This document shows, piece by piece, positions 34,514 to 49,134 of a stretch of DNA of 64,000 bases; the first letter of the stretch is position 1; each line of letters starts with the position of its first letter. This DNA is from Nakaseomyces glabratus. Lineage: Eukaryota > Ascomycota > Saccharomycetes > Saccharomycetales > Saccharomycetaceae. A program made the position numbers and the translations under genes. The stretch lies in the NCBI RefSeq assembly GCF_010111755.1, contig NC_088952.1:1-64000 (forward strand), in the 5' to 3' direction. The notes beneath the pieces are model-generated. The model made no database searches. It was not told where the DNA came from and worked only from the letters and a program-made list of their open reading frames with translations.

Positions 34514-35323
34514 ATGGCTTTCTCCATAAACAATTCCACATGTCATTTCACTATCAACAAGAAGACTCACGGGACTGTGAGATTTTTGGAACAAGAAAGT
34601 GATGACGAGGATTACCATTATGCTACCGGTTTGCTAAAGAAGCGCAAATCTGTCAGCACGCCAAGAACAGTGGACATGCTGATCAATAGTAATAGTAATG
34701 GTGCAAGCCATATATCTAGTACAATTACACCATGTCCAACTCCAGATCCATTCAAGAAAAGGGTTGAAGATGAGGTGTTTTTTCAGGATATTCCACAGAG
34801 TCCAGTTTCTATGGCATCTAGTACACCAGAAGTTCCACGCGATGATATAGTTGCCAGAGAGAGATGCTTTGATTTTATCGTACAGTCAATCGATGAGGTT
34901 TGGGCAAGATATGTTGACTCATCATCTACTGCAGAAACGAAGACATATTATCTTCGTAGTGGTGGAAACAATTTAAATAGTGCAGACAGCTCTTTCCAAT
35001 CGACTTCTGATGATTCTTCTTGCTTTGAGGATGATGTAGAGGTGAGCGAAGAAGATGGATACAATTCCGAAGTCACTTCATGTACAGAGTTTGATGAATC
35101 AAACATCAAAAGTCTGCAGTCTCTAAAATACAGGTTGACTAATGCAAAGAATGACTTGGAATTAAACTATGATTCTCCTGATCTTACAGATTCCATGGAA
35201 TTTTGGAGGCGCTGGGATATGATAAAATACAGCGCTGTGGAATTAATGGAGGATGATGATGACGACGAATTGATAGAATCTGTCATCGAAGAATTGGAGA
35301 GAGGAAGAAGTGTGGGCCTTTAG
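34514..35323 (+). CDS. Unrecognised acidic protein
   Basis: The 269-residue product starts at the ATG in ACAACAATGG; the longer open frame begins at a TTG and only adds a T-rich leader translation. I do not recognise the family. It is acidic, and no membrane segment or signal peptide is seen. Visible parts are a basic patch LLKKRKS (about 40-46), Ser/Thr-Pro sites (STPRTV, PTPDPF, PQSPVS), an ordered-looking motif RERCFDFIVQSIDEVWARYV (about 117-136), an acidic Ser-rich stretch, and a C-terminal block EFWRRWDMIKYSAVELME followed by an Asp run. The Trp-rich motifs suggest real conserved segments. In S. cerevisiae, PEX34 lies between PRD1 and KAR4; this protein does not resemble it. The long leader suggests a tightly regulated gene. 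Confidence 0.85.
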   Translation: MAFSINNSTCHFTINKKTHGTVRFLEQESDDEDYHYATGLLKKRKSVSTPRTVDMLINSNSNGASHISSTITPCPTPDPFKKRVEDEVFFQDIPQSPVSMASSTPEVPRDDIVARERCFDFIVQSIDEVWARYVDSSSTAETKTYYLRSGGNNLNSADSSFQSTSDDSSCFEDDVEVSEEDGYNSEVTSCTEFDESNIKSLQSLKYRLTNAKNDLELNYDSPDLTDSMEFWRRWDMIKYSAVELMEDDDDDELIESVIEELERGRSVGL

Positions 35324-36153
35324 ATGATATCAGTCATTTAAAAAAAGTACTGCCCTTCGAAGATTCTAAAAATTAATCAAATTATCATTGGCCTGGCTAA
35401 TGACTAGAATCTCTTGTCAGCTACGCTTAAGTCATATTTCAGAAAATAAGGTCATTCACCTAGCGCCTGTTGAGTACCACTCACTTAGTGGTTTGCCGTG
35501 ATAAGACTTTATAAATTGGACTTAACATATCATCTGGTCTTCTCATCTATTTTTTGGTGAAACACAGTCTCCAACTGATTCAAAAGTGGATAATAAGGAG
35601 TTAGCGGAATTGCTCAGGAAGTAATTAGAGTCGCTCTTTTAAATAGCTCCAACTCATGGTAACTAAGCATTCCTATTAAAGGTTTGCAAAGAATTTGGCA
35701 TATCTCTAAATGCCATATATAAATTTTTTTACATGGCACGTACTTATATATAGATCATTTTAAAATTAAACATTCATGCAAGAACATTACCGTCATAACT
35801 ATTCTGATTTTACATTATTAGCATAGCATAATATGGATTATATTTAGCACTTATAACATGTTCGCACGTCATACGGAAGTTTTAAGGTTGGCATGGACAA
35901 AGAATTGTTTCAGTCTCAAACTCATGTCGGCGGTTGTTCCTGTATCAGATTTGTAACCTTGTAATACGTTGCATTATAGTCAAGTTTCAAATTTTAAAAC
36001 GTATTTTTAAAACAAGTCTGAAATCTTCCATTTAATCTTGTATAAATATGGCAATTATCATAAAAAGCTCTATAAATTCTTAATATAATTGGAAGCATTT
36101 AATCTTGTTTCGCAATACATTTCTAGAAAGAATAGTATAAAACATTAGTAAAC
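35324..36153. promoter_or_regulatory. KAR4 upstream region with two pheromone-response-type motifs
   Basis: TGAAACA at 35558-35564 and its reverse complement TGTTTCA at 35906-35912 lie 590 and 242 bp before the KAR4 ATG. TGAAACA is the Ste12 binding element, and KAR4 is pheromone-induced in S. cerevisiae. A small hairpin, ACCACT and AGTGGT, is near 35477-35493. No gene is seen. Confidence 0.6.
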
Positions 36154-37128
36154 ATGATTGAAGATGAGCTTTACAACAATAAGGATAACTTTTCAGAGCC
36201 TAAACCGACAATGTACAATCAAATAGATTTCAAGCCAGTGAGGTCTCCATTCTCAAATAATTACAGCAGCAACTATGTTCATACTTCCGTGGTACCTCAT
36301 AAATTTGTTAGCAATGTAGAAAATCCAGTTGAAGGCTACCCTAAATTGCAAAAGCTTTTCAAATTGAAAGAACAACAGATTGCTAAAATTAGTTCGAAGG
36401 CCTACGGATATAGAGTCGATATTGAAAAGATGATACCTACATTGAATGATTGGATCAATAAGGAGGCATTGGTATTTGATGTCATAATGCTTGGTTGTCT
36501 GACGGATAATCAATTCATTTATCCGCTACTAACGCAATTACCATTGGACAAATTAATTTCAAAACCTGGCTTTTTATTTATATGGGGAAGCGCACGCAAA
36601 ATACAGGAATTAGCAAATCTACTGAACAATGAGAAGTGGGAAAAAAAATTTAGAAGAAGTGAAGAATTGGTGTTTGTACCAATAGACAAAAATTCGCCAT
36701 TTTTTCCAGGGATTGAACAAGAAGACACAACACTAATCGAAAGAATGCAATGGCATTGTTGGATGTGTATAACAGGTACCGTTAGAAGATCAACTGATGG
36801 GCATTTGATTCATTGTAATATAGATACAGACATGACTATTGAAACTCAAGATACAAAAAATAATGCAGTTCCAGATCATTTGTATAGAGTCGTTGAGAAT
36901 TTTTCCTCATCGACGCGTAGACTTCATATTATTCCTGCCAGAACAGGCTCCAATATACCAGTTAGAACTAGGCCAGGATGGGTTATTATGTCACCAGATA
37001 TATTGCTGAACAATTTCAATGCAACTACATACAAACACGATATCGAGCAGATTGGTACTAATATACCAACGACAGAAGAAATTGAGAATTTGAGACCAAA
37101 AAGCCCCATCACCAGAAATGCCGAGTAA
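36154..37128 (+). CDS. KAR4: Kar4, MT-A70-family karyogamy and meiosis factor
   Basis: A 324-residue MT-A70-like protein. In S. cerevisiae Kar4 acts with Ste12 to activate karyogamy genes and is also part of the Ime4 mRNA m6A methyltransferase complex, being the METTL14 counterpart. The Rossmann-type methyltransferase fold covers about residues 80-300. The catalytic DPPW-type tetrapeptide of active MT-A70 enzymes is not apparent, consistent with a non-catalytic partner. The C-terminal RPGWVIMSPDILLNNF and HIIPARTGSNIPVRTRPGW parts are typical. Length is close to S. cerevisiae Kar4 (335). Synteny (PRD1 side to SPB1) agrees. Confidence 0.94.
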   Translation: MIEDELYNNKDNFSEPKPTMYNQIDFKPVRSPFSNNYSSNYVHTSVVPHKFVSNVENPVEGYPKLQKLFKLKEQQIAKISSKAYGYRVDIEKMIPTLNDWINKEALVFDVIMLGCLTDNQFIYPLLTQLPLDKLISKPGFLFIWGSARKIQELANLLNNEKWEKKFRRSEELVFVPIDKNSPFFPGIEQEDTTLIERMQWHCWMCITGTVRRSTDGHLIHCNIDTDMTIETQDTKNNAVPDHLYRVVENFSSSTRRLHIIPARTGSNIPVRTRPGWVIMSPDILLNNFNATTYKHDIEQIGTNIPTTEEIENLRPKSPITRNAE

Positions 37129-39000
37129 TACAAACACGAACCTTGGATGTATTTCTTCTAATTTTATACTACGTTAATCTATGACCTTAGTGTTAGTATT
37201 GTAATCGACTAGCTGAGAGTTGTAGTAGTATGTCTTATGATGTTTTTTTAATATGAAAACAACATGGGTATTAGTTACGCTATTCTAAATTAAAACGAAA
37301 GTCTGATCTTTTAATGCTTCATGTTAGACCTCAAATTAACGATTTCCAAAGCTACACGAAAAAGTTAGTCACCAAATTAACTGTCAGTGAGAATAAGTTC
37401 GTCTTTAGAATTGAAGAGTGACTTTATGTTTAAAGTCCTCTTACTCCGAAAGGCAGCAGATCCGTAGTTTTTCTGCTAAGGCCATGTAAATTACCTAATC
37501 GGGTTAATTACAAGCTCTTAAAAAACGGCAATTGCTAATCAAGTAATAGAAGTATAGCTATGGTTATAGTTGCATATTGTCTATATGGCATTATTTCAGG
37601 TTAAATGGTAGCCTAAAATATCATTGTATTTTAACTTGAGGTAATAAGATAGCACATAATATCATATTTTTATGGTTAGTAGTATACATTTGAGATTAGC
37701 AGTTCATTTATCGAAAGTGAATGCCTGTATAAATAATCGTATTTGTTTTTGCCCAGTAACATATTTAAAATATTGAGGTTCATTATACAGTAAGGTCCAA
37801 ATATAACTATTGTAAGCTTATAATCCTCACTATTATTAAATAACGGAAATACTATCTTCAAGTTGGGCACATAATCCAACTTAATAATATTATTTGAAAT
37901 TGGAGGTACAATCTGAAATTATAACAATGAAAGACAAACTAAGAACCATAATTCAATATTGCACAGATTCAAAATTTTGTAATTATAAATACTTACATAG
38001 CTGACTGTATATCTGTTTATATTTAGCATCGAGATTAAGACACTTTTGGTACTGTCCCAGTCCCGTAGGAATCCACAGCAACGAGTTAGGTACAAAACAT
38101 AAATATAATGGATGATAATTCATTGTCATAAATGAAATAATGAAACGATATAAACAACGGAAAGTTAACCCAGACTAAACTAGTTCTATGTTCTAGTTAC
38201 AACCTTCTTAGCTATAGTTTTATGAGGGTTAACCTTGCACTTTATTATGGGAGAACCTCCTTTTTTGAATGTTATTTTCATTGCTAACTTTTATAGATGT
38301 ATCCTGTTGCAGAGAATATTTATACAATCCAAAGACTAAAAGAGCAATGAATTATACAATTAGCTGGTCTTTAAACTTAAGTAATACAGCAATAACCATG
38401 ATAATTTACCATAGTGATCATTAAAAAATTTTAAGTTTTATATTCCCAAAAGTGAGATCAAGAATAAGCGATAAAATTCCTTTTACTAGTCCAAAAAGTC
38501 TTGATTATGTGATATAATCAACCATAAACCAAACCTGCTGTACAGTTATTAACAAAGATCGTAATAATAGTATATCTTGCTTATTATTTCTAGCCTTATC
38601 ATGTCATTGCATCATAGAGCCTGAACAATATAAAGCTAACTAAAAAGATAGTTTTAATTAAATGAGCTCAGGCTCTTTCAACGTGGATATTCCTTCCAAA
38701 TTTTAACAAATTATAATGTATACTGTTGCCAATACTAAGCACTTTGAAATTACTGTTATATCAGGTGCCTGGTCAATGGTATTACGTAGCTTATGATATG
38801 TTATGAAAAAAATTTGCGATGAGCTGCTCGCGATGAGATGAGATGAGCCTGCCAGCCGATGAGTTTCTCGCAATGCATACCTTGTGGGGGTTAATAGTTT
38901 TCTGTTAAAATATTCCCATTTAAATATAAGAGTATTTAATTTGCATTATATAAAACTTATAAGACCTTACTATTAATAAGGAAGGTAATAGCTAAGTACC
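37129..39000. other. Region between KAR4 and SPB1
   Basis: About 1.9 kb of AT-rich DNA with no convincing gene. The last 200 bp form the SPB1 promoter with PAC and RRPE motifs (see separate entry). The rest shows nothing I can name. Confidence 0.55.
38804..38865 (+). promoter_or_regulatory. RRPE plus triple PAC element before SPB1
   Basis: TGAAAAAAATTT (38804-38815, RRPE-like) is followed directly by PAC boxes GCGATGAGCT (38816), GCGATGAGAT (38830) and CCGATGAGTT (38856). They lie about 135-195 bp before the SPB1 start, the usual distance for ribosome-biogenesis genes. Confidence 0.85.
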
Positions 39001-41514
39001 ATGGGTAAGACACAGAAGAAAAATAGTAAAGGTCGTTTAGATAGGTACTATTATCTTGCTAAAGAGAAGGGTTACCGTGCCCGTTCATCTTTTAAGATTA
39101 TTCAAATTAATGAGAAGTTTGGTCATTTTCTAGAAAAATCTAAGGTTGTTATCGATTTGTGTGCTGCTCCAGGTTCTTGGTGCCAAGTTGCATCTAAATT
39201 ATGTCCTGTGAATTCATTAATCATCGGTGTGGATATTGTTCCAATGAAACCAATGCCAAACGTCATAACTTTTCAGAGTGATATCACAACAGAAGACTGT
39301 AGATCCAGATTGAGAGGTTACATGAAGACCTGGAAAGCAGACACTGTTCTTCATGATGGTGCTCCAAATGTTGGTTTAGGTTGGGCCCAAGATGCTTTCA
39401 CACAATCTCACTTAACTTTGCAAGCTTTAAAACTGGCCGTTGAGAATTTAGTAGTCAATGGTACCTTTGTTACCAAAATTTTCAGATCAAAAGACTATAA
39501 CAAATTGATTTGGGTGTTTCAACAGCTGTTCGAAAAGGTTGAAGCCACCAAGCCACCAGCTTCAAGAAACGTTTCTGCAGAAATTTTTGTGGTATGCAAA
39601 GGGTTCAAGGCTCCTAAAAAATTAGATCCAAGACTGTTAGATCCTAAAGAAGTTTTTGAAGAACTTCCAGATGGTCCACAAAATATGGAAGCTAAGATTT
39701 ATAATCCTGAAAAGAAAGTGAGAAAGAGGCAAGGTTACGAAGAAGGTGATCATCTACTATACCATGAATGCTCTGTACTCGATTTTGTTAAATCAGAAGA
39801 CCCAATAACAGTATTAGGTGAGATGAATAAATTTACTGTTGAACAGGATGACCCAGAATGGAAAATCTTGAAAAGGCTAAAACAAACAACAAATGAATTC
39901 ATGGCATGTATTGAAGATCTTAAAGTCTTGGGTAAAAAGGATTTCAAAATGTTGTTGAAGTGGAGGAAAGCCTCTAGAGATATTTTAGGTTTAGATAAAG
40001 ACGAAGACAAGGGAGACATTGAAATAGAACCGTTAAATGAAGAAGAGCAGATTGAAAAAGAACTAAGAGATCTACAAGAAAAGCAGAAACAAAAGCAGAA
40101 GCGTGAAAAGAGAAGAAAGAACGAGGAGAAACAGAAGGAACTAACTAGAATGCAAATGAACATGTTAACTCCAACGGATATTGGTATCGAAGCTGCAAAC
40201 ATTGGTAGAGATTCTCTATTTAATTTAAAAACTGCTGAAAAGACTGGTATTTTAGATAAATTGGCGAAGGGTAAGAAGAGAGTTATTTTCACTGAAGATG
40301 AAATTGCACAAGATAACGACCTCCATATTGATGAAAACATAGTCATTAGAGATCGCCATGATATGAATGAAGTTGATGACTTAGAAGGTGAGCTAAATGC
40401 CATGTATCAAGATTACAAAAATAGAAAAGCCGAAAGAGATGCTAACTTTAGAGCAAAACAAGCTAGAGGTGGAGATGTGGAAGACGAATGGACCGGCTTT
40501 GAAGGTACCAAAGACTCGGAAGATGAGAATAATGAGCCTAAGGACTATATTGAATCTGATGACTCTGAATTATCCGATGAAGATGATGATGAGGCGATTA
40601 ACCAACTTATCAGTAAATTGAAGAGTCAGAACAATGGTTCCAAATTGAGTAGTCAAGCCAAGGCCTTGTTCAGTAACCCATTATTTGAAAATGTGCAACC
40701 TATTCTACAGTCAAAGACTGATGATGTAGTGGACTCAGAAAGTGTTGGGGATGCAACCAAGATTAGCAATAAAAGATCTTACAATGAAATGAAAAAAGAG
40801 GATCTATCAGATAGCTCGGATGAAGATTCGTCCTCTGAATCTGACTTTGAAATTGTTGCCAATGATGAAAGCGATGGCGATATTGATTCTGATTACGATT
40901 CTGATGAAGAACGAAAGAGAACCACCAAAGAGAAATATGATAAGGATATTGATATTGCCACTGTTGAAGCAATGACATTGGCTCATCAATTGGCACTTGG
41001 TCAAAGATCTAAACATGATCTGGTCGATGAGGGTTTCAACAGATATGCGTTCAGAGATACTGAGAACCTTCCAGAATGGTTCTTAGAGGAAGAAAAGCAG
41101 CATTCAAAGGTTAATAGACCGATAACTAAAGAAGCTGTAATGGCGTTGAAGGAAAAAATGAAAGCTCTTAATGCACGCCCGATTAAAAAGGTGGCAGAAG
41201 CCAGGGCAAGAAAGAAAATGCGTGCTGTTAAGCGTTTAGAAAAGATTAAGAAGAAGGCAGGCTTAATCAATGATGACAGTGACAAATCTGAAAAGGATAA
41301 AGCGGAAGAAATCGCAAAGTTGATGCGTAAAGTTACAAAGAAACAAAAAACTAAGCCTAAGGTTACATTGGTGGTTGCCCATGGTAAAAACAAAGGTCTA
41401 TCAGGTAGACCAAAGGGTATCAAAGGTAAATATAAGATGGTTGACGGTGTACTAAAGAATGAACAGAGAGCATTGAAACGTATTGCTAAGAAACACCATA
41501 AAAAGAAAAAATAG
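39001..41514 (+). CDS. SPB1: 27S pre-rRNA 2'-O-methyltransferase Spb1
   Basis: An essential nucleolar AdoMet-dependent methyltransferase for 60S assembly; in S. cerevisiae it methylates G2922 in the A-loop of 25S rRNA. The 837-residue length matches S. cerevisiae Spb1 (841). The FtsJ/RrmJ domain is at about 1-210: GYRARSSFKI contributes the catalytic Lys, and IDLCAAPGSWCQVA (51-64) is the AdoMet site with the important Asp52. The middle and C-terminal parts are charged coiled-coil and acidic Ser-rich stretches. The Spb1 C-terminal domain ends in a strongly basic tail (KRIAKKHHKKKK) for nucleolar and RNA contact. Its promoter has the PAC/RRPE signature. Confidence 0.98.
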   Translation: MGKTQKKNSKGRLDRYYYLAKEKGYRARSSFKIIQINEKFGHFLEKSKVVIDLCAAPGSWCQVASKLCPVNSLIIGVDIVPMKPMPNVITFQSDITTEDCRSRLRGYMKTWKADTVLHDGAPNVGLGWAQDAFTQSHLTLQALKLAVENLVVNGTFVTKIFRSKDYNKLIWVFQQLFEKVEATKPPASRNVSAEIFVVCKGFKAPKKLDPRLLDPKEVFEELPDGPQNMEAKIYNPEKKVRKRQGYEEGDHLLYHECSVLDFVKSEDPITVLGEMNKFTVEQDDPEWKILKRLKQTTNEFMACIEDLKVLGKKDFKMLLKWRKASRDILGLDKDEDKGDIEIEPLNEEEQIEKELRDLQEKQKQKQKREKRRKNEEKQKELTRMQMNMLTPTDIGIEAANIGRDSLFNLKTAEKTGILDKLAKGKKRVIFTEDEIAQDNDLHIDENIVIRDRHDMNEVDDLEGELNAMYQDYKNRKAERDANFRAKQARGGDVEDEWTGFEGTKDSEDENNEPKDYIESDDSELSDEDDDEAINQLISKLKSQNNGSKLSSQAKALFSNPLFENVQPILQSKTDDVVDSESVGDATKISNKRSYNEMKKEDLSDSSDEDSSSESDFEIVANDESDGDIDSDYDSDEERKRTTKEKYDKDIDIATVEAMTLAHQLALGQRSKHDLVDEGFNRYAFRDTENLPEWFLEEEKQHSKVNRPITKEAVMALKEKMKALNARPIKKVAEARARKKMRAVKRLEKIKKKAGLINDDSDKSEKDKAEEIAKLMRKVTKKQKTKPKVTLVVAHGKNKGLSGRPKGIKGKYKMVDGVLKNEQRALKRIAKKHHKKKK

Positions 41515-41653
41515 CTTTTCACATGATCTTGGTAGCATTTTAATCACTTGTATTTTTATATCTGTATATTATTTATCATTCGAACAACTTTGCATGGTCA
41601 TTTTATATCTATTTTTATGCTGAGAGACTTCTGCTTATATTGAATTCTCATCT

Positions 41654-45686
<4,033 letters not shown>

Positions 45687-47708
45687 ATGACCGATACACA
45701 ACAACTGAAAATCTCTGTACCGCCTCCTCCTATAGTTTCAGCACCGGGAGGTTCAACACCAACACAGAGTAACTTCTCAACTCCATCAAAAAGAGGTCAT
45801 AGACATAAGAGATCATTCGCAATTTCAGGGGATTTTGAGTTTTTGAAACAGCCTCCTGCAACTGCTCCAAAACCCTCCATTCATACAATGTCTCCAGAAC
45901 CTCACATACTCAGCACACCACCACCAAAACACGAGCAATTCAGACCAAACACGCAACCTGCTGTATCTTTTGTAACACAACAACATGAAAAATCAGATTA
46001 CGAGCTTAGTTATTCAGGGTCTGGCACTGGCATGAATGAAGTATCACAACGAAATCTCTCGCCATTTAAAGTACCTCCAACTGTTGCAAAAGGAACTAAT
46101 TTATTAACACCAAGTCCAAGGTTTTTTGTAAGTGAAGAACCGAGATTCTCATCCCCATGCAAAGGTGTTCCTGATGCTATAATTAACTTGGATGATGTGT
46201 TAAGTACAACGAAGCCAAGATCATTCAAATCTCACAGAAGGACTGAGTCTGCACCTGCATTTCTTGAAATTGTACTGAACGGTAACAATGGTTCTGCTTA
46301 TAATGATGCAGGGCTGATGATTAAGGAAGAGGACGATATATCCGAAAATAATGACGCTGATGAAGAAAAGAGAAGTGTATCTGAAAACTTATCTAAACTT
46401 CCCACAAGAGCGCGATCTCAAAATGATAGAACAAAAGATAGTTCAGATTACTTGCCATCAGTTTTGCTGTCACCTTTGAGACCTAACTCGCCATTAAAAC
46501 AATACTCCACTAAATATGCCAGAGGAGCTAATGATAACGAAATTGCGGAAAAGACTTTAGACGATGGAGATGACACAACATTACAAAATGAGGCTACAAA
46601 CAAATATAATTCTTTAAAGATTAAGAGACAAAAGCAGAGGTACTCTCATTACACAAGACAATTACCTACCAAAGTGGCAGGAAATGCTATTCAATCACAA
46701 ACCTTGAAAGAACAAAACTCTTCTACGTCTTTATCCTCATCTAATAATTCTAAATCTCCTCTTTCAGTTGCCCTTACTCCATCAAAGAATGGTAACACGC
46801 CAGTTACCCCTGCATCTTTTAGTGAAAGCAATCCTAACTGTAATAGTGGACATAACAATTATAATAACTCAACTCATATTACGGGTAGTCACTCGAAAGG
46901 TTTAGATGCTCCTAGATTCCCCATGAGTCCGTTCAGACCTTACGGGAGCAGTACTACGGCACATTATCTAGATAAGGGTCACCAAAACTATTCAAAATAC
47001 CGCAGAAACAGTGCAGGATGTGTATCCAGCTCCCAAACATTTGCTTATCAACCACAAGTTTATGATATGCCAGAAAATTTAAGGGACTGTGGTGTAAAAC
47101 TAACCGAGGATGAAGGTTCAAAAAGAACCAGCTCTCCTACTCTTGAAGATAACGAAGGTGAGGAAAAATCAATAAGCCAAACCATATCAAATACCACCTT
47201 TGATCATCAAACAGATCAGATCATGGATAATGGTAGTAGAAACCCACTTTCCCAAGTTAGTTCAAATTCTACTACTAATCTTCGCAGTGGCACTGATAGT
47301 AGACAGTTATCGAGTGAAATACTTCTTGGCGAACCCGGAGAGGCTGTTGACTTATCATCCTTGAACTCAAGAACTCGCGAAGCTCTATTTGGATTGGTTT
47401 CTTTGACATTTGATGACAATAGTCCATCTCCTTTAATAGCGGAAAAAACTGGGTCAAGTTATGCATCTAGCAAACGTTATGACCATCCACAGTTTCATGA
47501 CAATCGACCAGTTACACCAGATCCAAATACTAGAGAAAACAGGCATATTAGTGATGGTGCTATTGAGTCGAAAAGCAATTTTAGTATCAAATCCACACCT
47601 AGATCATCCAGTCTAAATAAAGATGAAATTCACCGGCAAGATCCCGGAAAAATGAGAAAACATAGATCTAAGTTCGACAAATTTATGAATATGTTCAGTA
47701 AAAAATGA
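45687..47708 (+). CDS. LRE1: Lre1/Hlr1-type regulator of Cbk1 and cell wall stress
   Basis: A 673-residue, mostly disordered Ser/Pro/Asn-rich protein. S. cerevisiae Lre1 (YCL051W) and its paralogue Hlr1 bind and inhibit the NDR kinase Cbk1 and influence chitinase and laminarin resistance. Near the N-terminus is KRGHRHKRSFAISGDFEFL (about residues 32-50), and further on SHRRTESAPAFLE. Both place His five residues before Ser, the preference of Cbk1. The C-terminus ends in a basic amphipathic stretch, KMRKHRSKFDKFMNMFSKK. Many Ser/Thr-Pro sites suggest CDK or MAPK input. The name rests on these motifs and on synteny between PBN1 and APA1. Confidence 0.85.
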   Translation: MTDTQQLKISVPPPPIVSAPGGSTPTQSNFSTPSKRGHRHKRSFAISGDFEFLKQPPATAPKPSIHTMSPEPHILSTPPPKHEQFRPNTQPAVSFVTQQHEKSDYELSYSGSGTGMNEVSQRNLSPFKVPPTVAKGTNLLTPSPRFFVSEEPRFSSPCKGVPDAIINLDDVLSTTKPRSFKSHRRTESAPAFLEIVLNGNNGSAYNDAGLMIKEEDDISENNDADEEKRSVSENLSKLPTRARSQNDRTKDSSDYLPSVLLSPLRPNSPLKQYSTKYARGANDNEIAEKTLDDGDDTTLQNEATNKYNSLKIKRQKQRYSHYTRQLPTKVAGNAIQSQTLKEQNSSTSLSSSNNSKSPLSVALTPSKNGNTPVTPASFSESNPNCNSGHNNYNNSTHITGSHSKGLDAPRFPMSPFRPYGSSTTAHYLDKGHQNYSKYRRNSAGCVSSSQTFAYQPQVYDMPENLRDCGVKLTEDEGSKRTSSPTLEDNEGEEKSISQTISNTTFDHQTDQIMDNGSRNPLSQVSSNSTTNLRSGTDSRQLSSEILLGEPGEAVDLSSLNSRTREALFGLVSLTFDDNSPSPLIAEKTGSSYASSKRYDHPQFHDNRPVTPDPNTRENRHISDGAIESKSNFSIKSTPRSSSLNKDEIHRQDPGKMRKHRSKFDKFMNMFSKK

Positions 47709-48177
47709 AAAAAAAAAGACTATTACTTTGTATACTACCACAAATGACCTAAGCGACCATCAACCGCTCGAAATACCATGGACTTCAGCACTGTCATTTG
47801 TGCTTATATTTTGTATGATGGATCTAAATTACCTATATAGATTCAGAATTTTAAATACTTTCGTCATGAAAACAATAATTGCATTGATATATTTCTAACA
47901 GTTATTTGATACCCAAAAACATCAATTTCTTGAAAGTAATCAGGAAAACTGATATTCGAAAAACTATTATTTTCTGCGGCAATAATTGACATCCTTCTCC
48001 CAGTTAGGAAGAATGTGGATATTGATCAAAAAAAAGTCTTTATACGTTTTAACATAGATGGTTCATCAATATTATATTAATATTCTATAATGCTTTGGAG
48101 CTCATAATTGCTTTTTTAAGCTTATATATAATGGTTAGCGGAAATAACAGTAAGTCCCACAAAAAAAGTTGTTAGCC
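47709..48177. other. 3' region between convergent LRE1 and APA1
   Basis: AT-rich shared 3' flank. No gene or RNA signature is seen. Confidence 0.6.
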
Positions 48178-49134
48178 TTAATAATGGTACTCTGTTGGCT
48201 TTGTTCCGGCAGTGTTTGGGAAGCCACATTCCAACAAAACGTCATTAATCAATTCTGGTTTCTCGGTGATCTTTTGAAAGACATCCTCTTTCTTAACTAA
48301 AACCAAACCAGCATAACCAACAGCATTGAAACCAATTTCTAAGGATTCAGCCTGCGTACGAAAACGTGGGATCAAACATATCCATTTCTTTGTCAACAGA
48401 AAGTTGTAACTCTTTTCCATGTTTGGTTTTTCATTGGTCCAATCTTGGAAGAAAGTCAGCGCTCTTTGCAACAAGGAAATGTAACACATAGCCATCAAAT
48501 CTTCATCTACAGAATCACTGTCTTCTGGCATTGGCAAAACATAGTGAGCAAAGGACACTTTATCATCTTGCAAAGGTTCTGTCTTGAAGTCTGGCAAGAA
48601 ATGAGGTTTACCTGCACATAGGTTATCTTGGAATGGGACAAAATCTTCTGGTAGAGCTAACATTTGCAAATGTTTGTGGTCCTGAGATGAGCCACTTTGA
48701 GGACCAGAGTTGTAGAATACCATATGTCTTTTGCTCTCAGTCTTATCAAGAGTACACAAAAGCTTGTAAGCAACCATCAACTCAGGTGGTGTCAAAGCAG
48801 TATTTTGGTGCTTGAATTCTTTTGTAACCAACAATGTGTGGTTGGCAATCACAGGGAATTTATTCAACAGCAGTTTGAATTGACCATCTTCATTCAAATC
48901 TTCTAAAATGGTCAATTCTGGTTCTGGTTTTTCAAAAGGATCAGTACCATCCTTCTGGGCATCAGCACGCTCAGGTTTCTTCAGCAAGCTAGGTGTGTAA
49001 CTAATTACAAAGTTCATACCAGAATCATCATCCTTTATAGCTTTGGATTCAGTCTCGATAAAGTGCAGATGATCATTTTCTTTAGCACTCTTGTATTTTT
49101 GAGCAATCAAACTACCTACAGTTTCTGGAATCAT
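48178..49134 (-). CDS. APA1: Diadenosine tetraphosphate (Ap4A) phosphorylase
   Basis: The enzyme splits Ap4A with phosphate into ATP and ADP, keeping dinucleoside polyphosphate levels low. From ATG 49134 the product is 318 residues (S. cerevisiae Apa1 321). The frame upstream begins at GTG and is left out. The nucleotidyl-transfer site is the HIT-like motif GSSQDHKHLQML (about 148-159), with H153 and H155. Other family segments are FPVIANHTLLVTK and NVG-type C-terminal residues in FNAVGYAGLVLVKK. S. cerevisiae has two copies (APA1 and APA2); synteny indicates the APA1 position. Confidence 0.96.
   Translation of the reverse strand: MIPETVGSLIAQKYKSAKENDHLHFIETESKAIKDDDSGMNFVISYTPSLLKKPERADAQKDGTDPFEKPEPELTILEDLNEDGQFKLLLNKFPVIANHTLLVTKEFKHQNTALTPPELMVAYKLLCTLDKTESKRHMVFYNSGPQSGSSQDHKHLQMLALPEDFVPFQDNLCAGKPHFLPDFKTEPLQDDKVSFAHYVLPMPEDSDSVDEDLMAMCYISLLQRALTFFQDWTNEKPNMEKSYNFLLTKKWICLIPRFRTQAESLEIGFNAVGYAGLVLVKKEDVFQKITEKPELINDVLLECGFPNTAGTKPTEYHY

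Noticed and set aside
39750..41522. Long antisense frames within SPB1 (217 and 173 codons)
   Set aside because: They are mirrors of Lys/Glu/Asp-rich coding sequence, giving Ser/Phe/Leu-rich nonsense; SPB1 itself is unambiguous.
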